NCBI RefSeq assembly: GCF_007991335.1
Contig: NZ_BJYD01000036.1
Span: 1-49,351, forward strand
Direction of reading: 5' to 3'
DNA from: Halobacillus faecis
GTDB lineage: Bacteria > Bacillota > Bacilli > Bacillales > Halobacillaceae
Length of the DNA stretch: 49,351 nucleotides
Shown: positions 27,492-37,873 of the stretch, one piece after another
How positions within the stretch are numbered: the stretch's first letter is position 1
Layout: each line of letters begins with the position of its first letter
Position numbers and translations under genes: made by a program
Notes under the pieces: model-generated
What the model was told of the DNA's origin: nothing
Seen by the model: only the letters and a program-made list of their open reading frames with translations
The model's database searches: none

Positions 27492-28145
27492 TTACTCTTC
27501 TTTTTCTTCGGAATCTTCTTCTGCATCCTCTGATTTCTCATTAATAACTTCAGGTTCAGCATCAGCATCTGTATCCGGCTCGTCTTCCGGCATCTCTTCC
27601 GGAGGAGTAACAGATACAATCGTTGTATTTTCATCTTCGGTAATCTCATAGTTTTTGGACTCTTTCAAGTCACTAACCATGATGCTGTCACCGATATTCA
27701 GTTCTGAAATATCAACAACGATTTCTTCAGGAATATCGCGCGGCTTCGCACGGACAGCCAACTCGTAAAGTGGCTGCTGGACAACGCCACCCTCTTTACT
27801 TCCTGCCGCTTCACCTTCTAAGTGTACAGGAACTTCAACATCCATCTCCTCAGACATGTTTACAATATAAAAGTCTGCGTGGATCAATTCATCTTTCAAA
27901 GGATCGACTTGATATTCATGCAGCATGACATCCACGGTGTCTTTTCCATCAATATCAAGAGAGATAATCGCGTTCTTACCTTCATCACGAACGGTTTTAA
28001 GTAACTCTATGCTGTTAACAGCAACCGTGATCGGTTCTTTATCCTTCCCGTATACGACACTAGGAATGTTTCCTTCCAGGCGAAGTTCACGGGTTACAGA
28101 TTGCTTGAGATTTTGTCTTTGATTTGCTTTTAATGTAATAGCCAA
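27492..28145 (-). CDS. ctc: general stress protein Ctc (ribosomal protein bL25 family)
   Basis: A 5S-rRNA-binding protein of the bL25/TL5 type, 217 residues: N-terminal L25 barrel (about 5-90, with GNIPSVVYGKDKEP), TL5 C-terminal domain (about 95-185, VPVHLEGEAAGSKEGGVVQQPLYEL), and a very acidic tail. The start is taken as TTG at 28145, 9 nt after GGAGG, giving MAITLKANQRQ. A SigB promoter precedes it, in line with the family's stress induction. The tail is longer and more acidic than in B. subtilis. Confidence 0.93.
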   Translation of the reverse strand: MAITLKANQRQNLKQSVTRELRLEGNIPSVVYGKDKEPITVAVNSIELLKTVRDEGKNAIISLDIDGKDTVDVMLHEYQVDPLKDELIHADFYIVNMSEEMDVEVPVHLEGEAAGSKEGGVVQQPLYELAVRAKPRDIPEEIVVDISELNIGDSIMVSDLKESKNYEITEDENTTIVSVTPPEEMPEDEPDTDADAEPEVINEKSEDAEEDSEEKEE

Positions 28146-28184
28146 ATTAATCAACCTCCAGTAATTTACCAATCATTAATTCAG

Positions 28185-28210
28185 TTTCCCGTTAAAAACA
28201 AGAGTTAAAC
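28185..28210 (-). promoter_or_regulatory. SigB promoter of ctc
   Basis: GTTTAA (28205-28210), 14-bp spacer, GGGAAA (28185-28190) matches the SigB pattern GTTTAA-N12-14-GGGWAW. B. subtilis ctc is a classic SigB gene, so position and motif agree. Confidence 0.8.
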
Positions 28211-28224
28211 CTAATTACTCAAAA

Positions 28225-29178
28225 TTAATCAAATAAAATACTAATGGATTGACGCTCATGGACACGAACAATGGCTTCACTAATCAAGCCAGCTACAGAA
28301 AGCTCTGTAATTTTCTCGCTTGATTTCTCTTCACCAAGTGGAATCGTGTTTGTAACCACAAGCTCTTTAATTTTCGAGTTATCGATACGCTCGATGGCAG
28401 GTCCAGATAGAACAGGGTGCGTACAACAAGCAAACACTTCTTTGGCACCGTTCTCGACAAGAGCATTAGCCGCCAGAGTAATGGTACCCGCTGTGTCAAT
28501 AATATCATCAATCAAAATTGCGGTCTTGCCTTCAATGTTACCGACGATGTTCATGACTTCTGCAACGTTTGGACGTGGACGGCGCTTATCAATGATCGCA
28601 ATAGGGGCTTTTAGACGATCCGCCATTTTACGTGCACGTGTAACGCCTCCATGGTCCGGAGAAACGATGACAACATCCTCAAAATTCTTCTCCTCAAAAT
28701 AATCGGATAGAATCGGAACACCAACAAGGTGATCGATCGGTAAGTTGAAGAATCCTTGAATTTGTGGCGCGTGCAGATCAAGCATCAATACGCGGGAAGC
28801 TCCTGCCGTTTCAAGAAGATCCGCAATTAATTTCGCTGTAATCGGTTCACGGGCACGCGCTTTTCTGTCTTGCCTTGCATAGCCGTAATAAGGCATAACA
28901 ATATTGATTGATCTTGCTGAAGCACGTTTTAGAGCATCGATCATGATTAGGAGTTCCATGATGTGTTGGTTAACAGGCTCACATGTGGATTGGACAACAT
29001 ACACATCGCACCCACGGATACTTTCTTCAATGTTGATTTGAATCTCTCCGTCACTAAAACTCGTGACTGTACATTTACCTAGCTCGACTCCGATGTTATC
29101 AGCAATCTCTTTCGCTAACTCAGGATTTGAGTTGAGTGAGAATACTTTCAGTTTTGAATCCTTATATCCAGTTGCCAT
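28225..29178 (-). CDS. prs: ribose-phosphate pyrophosphokinase
   Basis: Makes PRPP from ribose 5-phosphate and ATP for nucleotides, histidine, tryptophan and NAD. The 317-residue length equals that of B. subtilis Prs. It has the flexible-loop and ATP-site segment [34 protein letters not shown], and the PRPP loop [19 protein letters not shown] precedes the ATG. It starts 15 bp after glmU, so the two are cotranscribed. Confidence 0.97.
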   Translation of the reverse strand: MATGYKDSKLKVFSLNSNPELAKEIADNIGVELGKCTVTSFSDGEIQINIEESIRGCDVYVVQSTCEPVNQHIMELLIMIDALKRASARSINIVMPYYGYARQDRKARAREPITAKLIADLLETAGASRVLMLDLHAPQIQGFFNLPIDHLVGVPILSDYFEEKNFEDVVIVSPDHGGVTRARKMADRLKAPIAIIDKRRPRPNVAEVMNIVGNIEGKTAILIDDIIDTAGTITLAANALVENGAKEVFACCTHPVLSGPAIERIDNSKIKELVVTNTIPLGEEKSSEKITELSVAGLISEAIVRVHERQSISILFD

Positions 29179-29193
29179 GGATGGAACCCTCCG

Positions 29194-30573
29194 TTAATCT
29201 TTTTTGATCGATTTCATTTTACTTGCATAGCCTTCTTTATTCGTCTGACGGGAACGGGCAATCGACAAAGCCTCGGACGGGACATCCTGGTTAATCGTGG
29301 AGCCCGCAGCCACATAAGCTCCTTTTCCTACGGTGACAGGAGCAATCAAGTTTGAATTGCATCCAATGAATGCATCATCTTCAATCGTCGTCAAATGCTT
29401 GTTCTCTCCATCGTAGTTTACCGTTATGGTTCCACAGCCGATGTTGACCCCACTTCCAACTTCAGCATCCCCGATATAACTTAGGTGAGAAGCTTTACTT
29501 CCATCGCCGAAGGAAGCCTTTTTCACTTCCACAAAGTTTCCAACTTTCACATCGTCACCTAGAGACGATTGCGGACGGATGTGAGCAAATGGCCCAATCT
29601 GTACACGAGATCCGATTTTACTATCAGCAGCGACACTCTGCTTAATAGTCGTCTCACTGCCTACGTGACTGTTTGTAATCGTAGAGTGTGGACCAATAAG
29701 GGCATCATCTTCAATGGTCGTTTTCCCTTCCAGAACGCTTCCAGGATAGATGACAACATCTCTTCCTATGGTCACATCCGGACCAATATACGTTTGTTCT
29801 GGATCGACAAGCGTAACCCCGTTTCTCATATGTTGCTCGTTTATCCGTTGTTTCATTAGCTTTTCTGCTTTTGATAAAGCAACACGATCATTGACACCTA
29901 GAGATTCCGAAAACTCCGGCGTTTGATAAGCGCTGATTGTTTCGCCCTGACCTTTCAGAATTTCAACGACATCAGGCAGGTAGTATTCGCCCTGAACATT
30001 ATCGTTGGAGACGTTTTTGAGTGCATCGAATAACATAGCATTATCAAAACAATACGTACCTGTATTGATTTCTTGAATCGCCTGTTCTTCTTCAGATGCA
30101 TCTTTTTGTTCAACGATTCGTTCCACCTGGCCATTTCCGCCACGGATGACACGGCCGTAGCCATGTGGGTCTTCAGCATGTGCAGTCAGAACCGTTGCCT
30201 TTGCTCCTTGTGCATCATGATGATCAAGAAGCTTTTGCAGCGTTTCACCTGTCAACAATGGTGTATCACCACAGACAACTACGGTCGTACCTTCTTTATC
30301 AGCCAAAATATCATCCGCTTGCAAAACAGCATGGCCTGTTCCCAACTGTTCCTCCTGGATGACGTAATGACTGTCTTCACCAAGCTGTTCCTGGACTTTT
30401 TCAGCACCAAAACCTACCACGGTGATTAATTCTTGCAAATCTAATGTATTCAACTGGTCGACAACGTGCTGAACCATCGGCTTTCCACATACAGGATGCA
30501 AAACCTTATAGAGTTTTGACTTCATACGTGTACCTTGGCCAGCGGCTAGAACGACAGCATATCGATTAGTCAT
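29194..30573 (-). CDS. glmU: bifunctional UDP-GlcNAc pyrophosphorylase / glucosamine-1-phosphate acetyltransferase
   Basis: Makes UDP-N-acetylglucosamine, precursor of peptidoglycan and teichoic acids. The 459-residue chain has an N-terminal nucleotidyltransferase ([19 protein letters not shown], 10-28) and a C-terminal left-handed beta-helix made of hexapeptide repeats (from about 250), with the acetyl-CoA site block [17 protein letters not shown] ([13 protein letters not shown]). GGAGG precedes the ATG and a good SigA promoter lies upstream. Confidence 0.97.
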   Translation of the reverse strand: MTNRYAVVLAAGQGTRMKSKLYKVLHPVCGKPMVQHVVDQLNTLDLQELITVVGFGAEKVQEQLGEDSHYVIQEEQLGTGHAVLQADDILADKEGTTVVVCGDTPLLTGETLQKLLDHHDAQGAKATVLTAHAEDPHGYGRVIRGGNGQVERIVEQKDASEEEQAIQEINTGTYCFDNAMLFDALKNVSNDNVQGEYYLPDVVEILKGQGETISAYQTPEFSESLGVNDRVALSKAEKLMKQRINEQHMRNGVTLVDPEQTYIGPDVTIGRDVVIYPGSVLEGKTTIEDDALIGPHSTITNSHVGSETTIKQSVAADSKIGSRVQIGPFAHIRPQSSLGDDVKVGNFVEVKKASFGDGSKASHLSYIGDAEVGSGVNIGCGTITVNYDGENKHLTTIEDDAFIGCNSNLIAPVTVGKGAYVAAGSTINQDVPSEALSIARSRQTNKEGYASKMKSIKKD

Positions 30574-30605
30574 GAACGTACCTCCATCCTAAATATCCAC
30601 TTTGA

Positions 30606-30634
30606 ATCATATCTCAATACAACACGTATTTCAA
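30606..30634 (-). promoter_or_regulatory. SigA promoter of glmU-prs
   Basis: TTGAAA (30629-30634), 17-bp spacer, TATGAT (30606-30611), 33 bp before the glmU start and after the spoVG terminator. Confidence 0.75.
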
Positions 30635-30681
30635 CATTTAGAGGAGGAACATGGCCGGAAATCCAACCAAGGTCTAAGAAC

Positions 30682-30716
30682 AAAAAAAGAGTCTAACCTG
30701 GTTCGGTTAGACTCTT
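30682..30716 (-). terminator. intrinsic terminator of spoVG
   Basis: Perfect 12-bp stem AAGAGTCTAACC/GGTTAGACTCTT (30687-30698 with 30705-30716), followed by a T run on the minus strand. Confidence 0.93.
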
Positions 30717-30730
30717 GTTGTGCGTAAGTA

Positions 30731-31030
30731 TTAGGAAGCGCCGGCTTCTTCGAACTCCACCTCAGCTTCTTCCTCATCACCAGCACGGTGATAAGCTTCA
30801 AGTACAGCGTCCTGGATCTTTCCACGAGTACCTGAATTAATCGGGTGTGCAATGTCACGAAACTCCCCATCCGGAGTGCGTTTGCTCGGCATCGCCACGA
30901 ACAGTCCATTGTTGCCATCAATCACCCGTATGTCATGGACAACAAACTCCTGGTCCAAGGTAATAGAAGCAATTGCTCGCATTCTTCCATCGGTATTCAC
31001 GCGTCGCAGTCTTACGTCAGTTACTTCCAT
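30731..31030 (-). CDS. spoVG: septation and sporulation regulator SpoVG
   Basis: A small nucleic-acid-binding protein that affects asymmetric septation and, in several Firmicutes, gene expression. The 99-residue product starts [20 protein letters not shown] and contains the family block [23 protein letters not shown]; the C-terminus is acidic. The ATG at 31030 follows AAGGTGGTG. Its promoter is of the SigH type. yabJ, which separates purR from spoVG in B. subtilis, is absent. Confidence 0.96.
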   Translation of the reverse strand: MEVTDVRLRRVNTDGRMRAIASITLDQEFVVHDIRVIDGNNGLFVAMPSKRTPDGEFRDIAHPINSGTRGKIQDAVLEAYHRAGDEEEAEVEFEEAGAS

Positions 31031-31070
31031 TAGATTCACCACCTTTTATACAAAAGAACTTATGTAAGAC

Positions 31071-31097
31071 AAATTCCACAAAACGGGAAAAAATCCT
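31071..31097 (-). promoter_or_regulatory. SigH promoter of spoVG
   Basis: -35 AGGATTT (31091-31097) within GCAGGATTTTTT and -10 GAATTT (31071-31076), spacer 14 bp, matching the SigH pattern. The run of A and T upstream (31098-31130) resembles the AbrB-bound region of the B. subtilis promoter. Confidence 0.82.
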
Positions 31098-31146
31098 GCT
31101 AATTTTTCTAAAAAATTTTTATGATTCTGTATATTCGGGTGCGAAA

Positions 31147-31187
31147 CCATGAGAAAAGCCCTCATACAAAAGGATGAGGGCTTTTCT
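31147..31187 (-). terminator. intrinsic terminator of purR
   Basis: Perfect 14-bp stem AGAAAAGCCCTCAT/ATGAGGGCTTTTCT (31152-31165 with 31174-31187). The T-rich 3' arm is part of the stem, and it ends 14 bp after the purR stop. Confidence 0.85.
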
Positions 31188-31201
31188 TACCACTATATTT
31201 T

Positions 31202-32020
31202 TTATATATTCTCCAATAAATTTCCCGGTCGGACTTCGATGGAGGATTTGCGTTCATCTGCATTCATAATTTGTACAACAGACAAATAATCGTCCACGAC
31301 ACGATCTTCTTCATCATCTTCCGCTTCAGCAAGCACGCCGATTCCTGCTAATTCAGCGTCGAATTCCATCAACAAGTTCCGCATCCCGTTAATGGTTCCT
31401 CCAGCTTTCATAAAATCATCAATGATGCAGACCCTCGATCCTTGAGGCAGGGACCGCTTTGTTAAGACCATGGTTTGAATCTTTCTGGTTGAACCGGAAA
31501 CATAATTGATGCTTACCGTTGAACCTTCAGAAATTTTAGGATCTCTTCTTGCAATCACGACTGGAACGTTTAAGTAGGAGGCCACGGCATAAGCGAGAGG
31601 AATCCCTTTTGTCGCTACCGTCATGACTACATCGATGTCTTTATCACGAAAAGCAGAAGCGAACAGTTTACCGATGTTACGTGTTGTTTCCGGATCACCG
31701 AGCAAGTCGCTCATGAATAAATAACCACCTGGAAGGAGCCGCGCGGGGTCCTCCAGCTTCTCACATAGCTCTTCGACGAAACGATGACTTTCTTCTTTTG
31801 AGAAAGCAGGGATATATTTCACTCCACCCGCTGCTCCTGAAATCGTCTCTAAATAGCCGATTCCTTCATGTTGAAACATTTTGTTGATGATTCCTAAATC
31901 TTCACTGATGGATGATTTTGCAGCATCATACTTTTCCGAGAAAAAAGGAAGGGAAATAAGCTCTCGTGGTCGATCGAGAATATAATGAGTCATGGCGACA
32001 AGTCTTTCGCTTCTTTTCAT
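31202..32020 (-). CDS. purR: purine operon repressor PurR
   Basis: A PRPP-responsive repressor of purine synthesis and salvage genes. The 272-residue product joins an N-terminal winged helix (about 1-70, MKRSERLVAMTHYILDRP) to a phosphoribosyltransferase-like domain with the PRPP motif VCIIDDFMKAGGT, where PRPP binding relieves repression. It has no enzyme activity in known members. It follows ispE by 53 bp, probably cotranscribed. Confidence 0.96.
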   Translation of the reverse strand: MKRSERLVAMTHYILDRPRELISLPFFSEKYDAAKSSISEDLGIINKMFQHEGIGYLETISGAAGGVKYIPAFSKEESHRFVEELCEKLEDPARLLPGGYLFMSDLLGDPETTRNIGKLFASAFRDKDIDVVMTVATKGIPLAYAVASYLNVPVVIARRDPKISEGSTVSINYVSGSTRKIQTMVLTKRSLPQGSRVCIIDDFMKAGGTINGMRNLLMEFDAELAGIGVLAEAEDDEEDRVVDDYLSVVQIMNADERKSSIEVRPGNLLENI

Positions 32021-32073
32021 ACAAAGACACCTCTAAATCCGAATGTTTTCATTAAATATAACAAATTCGTACG

Positions 32074-32946
32074 TTATTTATCAAGTGGTTCTCTGTATCC
32101 AAGCATACGAACCATAAAAACTTCCGTACAAAAGCCCTTTAAGCTATTATAAATTCTCTGAGCTCGGGCATCGTGTTCAACAAGGGAAAATACAGTTGGA
32201 CCGCTTCCACTCATGAGAACCGCATCTGCGCCCGCCTGTTTCATCTGATCTTTGATTTGACCGACTTCCTCATGCATCTGCAGCGTCACACCCTCCAGTG
32301 TATTGCCAACGTTCTTACAAATGCCGTAGTAATCTCCTTCTTTCAGTGCTTTCACCATGGCTTCTGTATTTGGGTGCTCAGCAGCACTCAAATTAAGGTT
32401 CTTATATACCGACTGGGTAGATACACCAAGCGTTGGTTTGGAAAGGACTACCCAACATGGTGGAGGGGCGGGAAGGTGTTGGATTTTTTCTCCTCGACCC
32501 GTCGCGAGTGCCGTTCCTCCGTACACACAAAAAGAAACATCCGAACCAATTTCAGATCCTAGTTCGGCTAATTCATCCATGCTCAAACCTAACCCCCACA
32601 TCCGGTTCACACCACGCAGGACAGCTGCAGCATCACTGCTCCCTCCAGCAAGGCCAGCAGCTACAGGGATGTTCTTTTCAATGAAAATTTTAACTCCCTG
32701 GGTTACACCGAAGCGGTCTTTCAACAATTTAGCCGCACGGTAGGCTAAATTCCGCTCATCATTCGGGACGAAACGGCTTTCCGATTCCACTTTGATTTCA
32801 TTCTCAGAGAGAAGAGTCAATTCAATGCGATCCGCAAGATCCACAGTCGTCATGACCATCTCTACTTCATGAAATCCGTCCGGACGTTTATGTAAAACAT
32901 CGAGAGACAAATTAATCTTCGCAGGAGCTTTTTCAAGTATTTGCAT
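32074..32946 (-). CDS. ispE: 4-diphosphocytidyl-2-C-methyl-D-erythritol kinase
   Basis: Phosphorylates CDP-methylerythritol in the MEP isoprenoid pathway. The 290-residue GHMP kinase shows [21 protein letters not shown] at the start, the ATP loop [15 protein letters not shown] (about 93-107) and the C-terminal [11 protein letters not shown] block. GAGGTG lies 5 nt before the ATG. Confidence 0.96.
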   Translation of the reverse strand: MQILEKAPAKINLSLDVLHKRPDGFHEVEMVMTTVDLADRIELTLLSENEIKVESESRFVPNDERNLAYRAAKLLKDRFGVTQGVKIFIEKNIPVAAGLAGGSSDAAAVLRGVNRMWGLGLSMDELAELGSEIGSDVSFCVYGGTALATGRGEKIQHLPAPPPCWVVLSKPTLGVSTQSVYKNLNLSAAEHPNTEAMVKALKEGDYYGICKNVGNTLEGVTLQMHEEVGQIKDQMKQAGADAVLMSGSGPTVFSLVEHDARAQRIYNSLKGFCTEVFMVRMLGYREPLDK

Positions 32947-32980
32947 GCAAGCACCTCATTTTCCATATGATTCTGAAAGC

Positions 32981-32986
32981 ATTGTA
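32981..32986 (-). promoter_or_regulatory. candidate extended -10 promoter of ispE-purR
   Basis: TGGTACAAT on the minus strand (TACAAT at 32981-32986), 35 bp before the ispE start. There is no clear -35. Confidence 0.5.
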
Positions 32987-33020
32987 CCATATTTGATGGG
33001 GTGGTGAGAGAGGCACGAGA

Positions 33021-33056
33021 AAAGAAAAAGCCCCTGGAGCATCAAGCGCCAGGGGG
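33021..33056 (-). terminator. intrinsic terminator of sspF
   Basis: Stem CCCCTGG/CCAGGGG (33031-33037 with 33049-33055) with a further GC pair inside, then CTTTTTCTTTTC on the minus strand. Confidence 0.85.
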
Positions 33057-33062
33057 AAAAGC

Positions 33063-33242
33063 TTACTGTTGGCTGTTCACCATTTGTTCTTCTGCCATTT
33101 GAATTGCTCGTTTTACCATATTGCCGGCATCCCGCCCAGAAATGCCGCCCCATCCGTCTTTTTCTACCTTGTCGTAAAACCCAAGTTCTTTCGCGATCTC
33201 TTCTTTCAACGAATCGGACATCATGCTGCGCTTACGTCCCAT
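33063..33242 (-). CDS. sspF: small acid-soluble spore protein, alpha/beta type (SspF)
   Basis: A 59-residue DNA-coating protein of the forespore. It reads [20 protein letters not shown], then GFYDKV, then [18 protein letters not shown] and ends MVNSQQ. The [16 protein letters not shown] part is the conserved DNA-binding segment, and ELGFYDKV sits at the place of the germination-protease region. GGAG lies 9 nt before the ATG. It lies between veg and ispE as in B. subtilis. Expression in the forespore is expected; a SigG-like -10 lies upstream. Confidence 0.94.
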   Translation of the reverse strand: MGRKRSMMSDSLKEEIAKELGFYDKVEKDGWGGISGRDAGNMVKRAIQMAEEQMVNSQQ

Positions 33243-33283
33243 CGTCTTCAGCTCCTTTCGCTTTCACTCAGCTACGACAATGG

Positions 33284-33290
33284 TAGTATG
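33284..33290 (-). promoter_or_regulatory. candidate SigG -10 of sspF
   Basis: CATACTA on the minus strand (33284-33290), an exact SigG -10, 42 bp before the sspF start. The -35 at the right distance is poor. Confidence 0.45.
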
Positions 33291-33383
33291 TGCGGAACAT
33301 GGCCCGGACAAGCAAGGGAGTTGTATGTAAGGATGGTAATGATTCCTTCTTGATCTTTATGAATGATATTCCTTTTTGCAGAC

Positions 33384-33418
33384 AAAATAAAAAAGCAGCA
33401 AACGGTTGGTTCACTGCT
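33384..33418 (-). terminator. terminator of veg, overlapping its stop codon
   Basis: Stem AGCAG-AAC/GTT-CTGCT with an internal mismatch (arms 33394-33398 and 33414-33418), followed by TTTTTTATTTTG on the minus strand. The 5' arm lies within the last codons of veg. Confidence 0.7.
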
Positions 33419-33671
33419 CAAGTGCCATAGTCTGTAGGTCGTCGAAGTTCAATTCGACTGTCTCTGTAAGTACATCTGCATAGCTGTAAGATACACGTTC
33501 AAAAGCATTTTCTTCTTGATCCAGCTCTACAATGAAAACAGCAGGATATGTTTCTGCCAATACACCGGATCGCTCAATTGTTTTACGGCGTCCGCCGTTT
33601 GCTTTCAAAGTTAGACGTTTACCAATTTGCCCTTCAAGGGATTGCTTGATTTCTACTAACGTTTTAGCCAC
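33411..33671 (-). CDS. veg: Veg protein
   Basis: An 86-residue protein close to B. subtilis Veg: [20 protein letters not shown], then [18 protein letters not shown] and [20 protein letters not shown]. It is very strongly expressed in B. subtilis and linked to biofilm control; the molecular role is unsettled. The start is GTG at 33671, 7 nt after GAGGTG, giving [10 protein letters not shown]. Two strong promoters in tandem precede it. Confidence 0.95.
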   Translation of the reverse strand: MAKTLVEIKQSLEGQIGKRLTLKANGGRRKTIERSGVLAETYPAVFIVELDQEENAFERVSYSYADVLTETVELNFDDLQTMALEQ

Positions 33672-33694
33672 TGCACTCCACCTCACTGTAATTT

Positions 33695-33723
33695 AGTTTA
33701 CCACAGACCTGGGACAAAGTCAA
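33695..33723 (-). promoter_or_regulatory. veg promoter, proximal
   Basis: TTGACT (33718-33723), 17-bp spacer, TAAACT (33695-33700), 24 bp before the GTG start. Confidence 0.78.
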
Positions 33724-33735
33724 ATAAAATTATTA

Positions 33736-33764
33736 ATTATACCAACTGAGCATTAACAATGCAA
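33736..33764 (-). promoter_or_regulatory. veg promoter, distal
   Basis: TTGCAT (33759-33764), 17-bp spacer, TATAAT (33736-33741), in AT-rich DNA that could act as an UP element. Two veg promoters are also known in B. subtilis. Confidence 0.75.
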
Positions 33765-33896
33765 CAGAATGATATAAATAATCGGTCCTGGTTAGCTTAT
33801 CCAATTCAAGGAAAAGTATGTAACCTTTTTTCATTTTCTTAAATACACATACATAGATCTCTCCCACCAAAGCTCGCGATTGTTGAAGGTAAGTAT

Positions 33897-33926
33897 AAAA
33901 AAGCCGTCATGGCGACATGACGGCTT
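33897..33926 (-). terminator. intrinsic terminator of yabG
   Basis: Perfect 11-bp stem AAGCCGTCATG/CATGACGGCTT (33901-33911 with 33916-33926), loop GCGA, then TTTTTTATAC on the minus strand. It starts 4 bp after the yabG stop. Confidence 0.93.
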
Positions 33927-33930
33927 GGTT

Positions 33931-34815
33931 TTATATTTCTTCGGTTTCTTCGGTTTGGTTTTCGGTATAGGGCATACCGATACGGAGCAATCCTTTGGTT
34001 TCAATTCCGCCAAGGCCATCTTCTCCACTTATGGTATTGCGAATGACTTCCCAAATGTTGATATGATCCATAAAAGAAGTGTACGCCACACGGGCAGCAA
34101 CATAGACCGGGTCAATGGCATGAATGTTAACCCGTGCAGGTGAGCTCGCGAAGTTCGCTCCGGCCCTGATGATCGATTCAAAATGGGATTGGCAGGCACC
34201 CGCAAAGACGACCATTTGATCGAAGTTCGGGTATTTTCTCCTTATGTTCCTCACAGCTTCTACAAAATATTTGGAATGACGATAAGACTCCAACTCCCTG
34301 ATGGTTCCTTTCGCTTTGGAGTAAGAGTCGTGTCCCGTCAAAACGACAATTTCCGGGTGCACTTTTTCTATTAGGGACAGGACTTGGTTGGGCATCTCCT
34401 TTTCATGAAGATATTGTCCATGGACTTGCAAACCAAGTTGTTCATATAAAGCAATGCATTTCTTCAAAAACAATGGATCTCCATCTATATGAAGAATACG
34501 GGGCGGAATTTGAAAATAGTTCGTTTCTTTATTGCTTGTATAGCCGCTCCCCGCTTCTGCTTCCCTTTTTTCTTTGAGCAGCCTGTAATCCTGACGAAAC
34601 AAACGGTAGGAATAGGCTTCTTTCTCATCCACTTCACTTTTTCTACGGTGATACTCAGCTCCGGTTACTTTTTCAAGATCATCGAGAGGGGCGTCGGCCT
34701 CGAGTCGTACATGTTCGCCCATCAATTTTAAGAGCGGTCCCTTCTCTGACTTCACTCGAAAAATGATGTCGTGCTGATAGGATTTCCGTGTTACAAGGTC
34801 TCCACTTGATATCAT
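33931..34815 (-). CDS. yabG: sporulation-specific protease YabG
   Basis: Processes spore-coat proteins after assembly (family knowledge from B. subtilis). The 294-residue product begins MISSGDLVTRKSYQHDIIFRV and has the peptidase U57 core: ILHIDGDPLFLKKC, then VVLTGHDSYSK with the conserved His, then FAGACQSHFESIIRAGANFASSP-type segment with the likely active Cys. The ATG at 34815 is preferred over the GTG just before it on spacing from AGGTGGGG. A SigK-like promoter with an unusual palindrome precedes it. Confidence 0.92.
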   Translation of the reverse strand: MISSGDLVTRKSYQHDIIFRVKSEKGPLLKLMGEHVRLEADAPLDDLEKVTGAEYHRRKSEVDEKEAYSYRLFRQDYRLLKEKREAEAGSGYTSNKETNYFQIPPRILHIDGDPLFLKKCIALYEQLGLQVHGQYLHEKEMPNQVLSLIEKVHPEIVVLTGHDSYSKAKGTIRELESYRHSKYFVEAVRNIRRKYPNFDQMVVFAGACQSHFESIIRAGANFASSPARVNIHAIDPVYVAARVAYTSFMDHINIWEVIRNTISGEDGLGGIETKGLLRIGMPYTENQTEETEEI

Positions 34816-34834
34816 CACTTCCCCACCTCACTCT

Positions 34835-34872
34835 ATACACTACTGTAGTGTATGTGTGAGCATGGGCTTTGT
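34835..34872 (-). promoter_or_regulatory. SigK promoter of yabG with 19-bp palindrome
   Basis: -10 CATACACTA (34846-34854) matches SigK CATAnnnTA, with an AC pair about 16-17 bp upstream as -35. A perfect palindrome ATACACTAC-T-GTAGTGTAT (34835-34853) covers the -10 and the start site. Confidence 0.65.
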
Positions 34873-34884
34873 GTCTATTTACAA

Positions 34885-36307
<1,423 letters not shown>

Positions 36308-36371
36308 GTACCTTCCTCCTGTTGCGTTCCCTTCATCATCTTTCCATAGCATACCATGACTCTATACACGG

Positions 36372-36399
36372 AAAAAAGCAGAGGAACGATTCCTCTGCT
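36372..36399 (-). terminator. intrinsic terminator of yabE
   Basis: Perfect stem AGCAGAGGA/TCCTCTGCT (36377-36385 with 36391-36399), loop ACGAT, then TTTTTT on the minus strand. Confidence 0.92.
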
Positions 36400-36406
36400 A
36401 TCTCCA

Positions 36407-37660
36407 TTAGTCCAATATTTTCACTTTTACATTACGCGAACCGAATTTAAGAGCTTCGCTCCTGGAAGGAACGAATAGATCAATTCGGTTGCCGTTAATG
36501 GCTCCACCTGTGTCTCCGGCAATGGCATACCCATATCCCTCTACCCAGACGCGACTTCCTAGTGGAATAACGTTCGGGTCAACCGCTACAACTTTTTGGT
36601 TAGGATTCGCTTTCAAGTTAATGCCTGTAGCCGTAATACCAGAACAGCCCGTGCAATTCGCCGTGTAGGCGGTGGCATGCATATATAAAGTCTTCGCTCC
36701 ACTTGTATCGTTTCGAGATACCGTAGTAGCTTCACTGGAAGAAGAACGGGAAGAACCAGAAGAGCTGGACGAGCTTGAAGCAGGTGACGCTTTTTTCTCT
36801 ACTTTCGTTCCAAGAGCAACGACTTCTGTCTTACTCTCTTGTTCCACTGTTTCTTTGACCAGTTCACGGCTTGTTTCCTCGCCGTTTTTCAAAATCACTT
36901 CGTATTCCTTCGTAATCAAACCTTTTTCACCACTGGAAACGACTTTCTTTTTCCCTTTTGGAAGAGAATTGTCTTTCTTCGTTTCCACTGTGAAGTCAAC
37001 TTCTTCTTCCACAATATCCGTCACTTTTTCGACTCTAGTGATCGTGACCTTTTCGTCAGAGGAAAGCTCTCCTTCTTCACTGATATTCAGTTCATCCAGT
37101 TCGTTCAGGGTAATTCCCTCTTCTTGAAGCAGTTCGTCAACTGTTGACGCCGTGGTCCAGACTTTTTCAGATTCCCCGCCGTCATTGACGGTCACTTGGA
37201 AGGCCTGCTGGACTTCAATGTCCATACCTTCTTCAATGAGAGTATCAGGATCATGGGAAACTTCATCCCGGTTATTGAACTCCAGACCCTCCTGCTCAAA
37301 GAATTCCTCCACCGTCGAGGCAGTTGTAAAGTATTCTTCTGTATGGTTACGATCGATGGCTAGATTGATAGACTTAGATGCTATGTAGGTGACATCCATT
37401 CCATACTCAACCGGATCGGATAAGTTATGTGATAATTCATCATGTTGTTGGACAGTGACATCGAGCTCTGATAATAATTCATCGATTGTATCAGCATGAG
37501 TGCGGATCAGTTCTTTCTGCCCATTTTGTGTCACTTGCACAGAAGCTTTAGTAGCTTCATACGAAACGGTTACTAAAAAGGCGATGCATAGGACGGCAAT
37601 CACAGTTGCCCATACCATCATATGACTAATGGCTGATTTTAACAGGTTTCCTATTTTCAT
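36407..37660 (-). CDS. yabE: cell-wall hydrolase-like protein with DUF348, G5 and 3D domains (YabE)
   Basis: A 417-residue exported or anchored protein. Order: membrane or signal segment (about 13-34), three DUF348 repeats (each with a TASTVEEFF- or THADTIDELL-like motif), a G5 domain (about 205-280), a Ser-rich linker of over 15 serines, and a C-terminal 3D domain with AYTANCTGCSGITATG and DTGGAINGNRIDLF, whose aspartates are catalytic in the Rpf/MltA-like fold. This is the domain set of B. subtilis YabE/YocH-type autolysins. AAGGAGG precedes the ATG. Confidence 0.92.
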   Translation of the reverse strand: MKIGNLLKSAISHMMVWATVIAVLCIAFLVTVSYEATKASVQVTQNGQKELIRTHADTIDELLSELDVTVQQHDELSHNLSDPVEYGMDVTYIASKSINLAIDRNHTEEYFTTASTVEEFFEQEGLEFNNRDEVSHDPDTLIEEGMDIEVQQAFQVTVNDGGESEKVWTTASTVDELLQEEGITLNELDELNISEEGELSSDEKVTITRVEKVTDIVEEEVDFTVETKKDNSLPKGKKKVVSSGEKGLITKEYEVILKNGEETSRELVKETVEQESKTEVVALGTKVEKKASPASSSSSSSGSSRSSSSEATTVSRNDTSGAKTLYMHATAYTANCTGCSGITATGINLKANPNQKVVAVDPNVIPLGSRVWVEGYGYAIAGDTGGAINGNRIDLFVPSRSEALKFGSRNVKVKILD

Positions 37661-37691
37661 CCTTTGGCCTCCTTTCTAAAGCACGCGTTTT

Positions 37692-37720
37692 ATTGTAGTC
37701 AAGTGACAAACTCATGTCAA
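37692..37720 (-). promoter_or_regulatory. SigA promoter of yabE
   Basis: TTGACA (37715-37720), 17-bp spacer, TACAAT (37692-37697), close to consensus, 32 bp before yabE. Confidence 0.82.
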
Positions 37721-37735
37721 ATGGATCCTCTTTAC

Positions 37736-37779
37736 ACAAAAATAGAGGAGCCAGCATGACCATCACTGACTCCTCTATT
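37736..37779 (-). terminator. intrinsic terminator of tatD
   Basis: Long stem AATAGAGGAG/CTCCTCTATT (37741-37750 with 37770-37779) continuing inward with CCAG/CTGA-type pairs, then a T run on the minus strand. It lies about 95 bp after tatD. Confidence 0.85.
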
Positions 37780-37873
37780 ATGCTATTTTACCTATACGAT
37801 TAACATAACAAACATGTTACATTTCCCATACAATTGGGTGGCTTTTGTAATAAACCTTCCAAGATTTCCGTTA

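Noticed and set aside
36672-37127. A plus-strand open frame opposite yabE, considered because B. subtilis has an antisense RNA to yabE
   Set aside because: No plus-strand promoter could be recognised at the right place, and the frame is a shadow of the Ser/Glu-rich coding strand.
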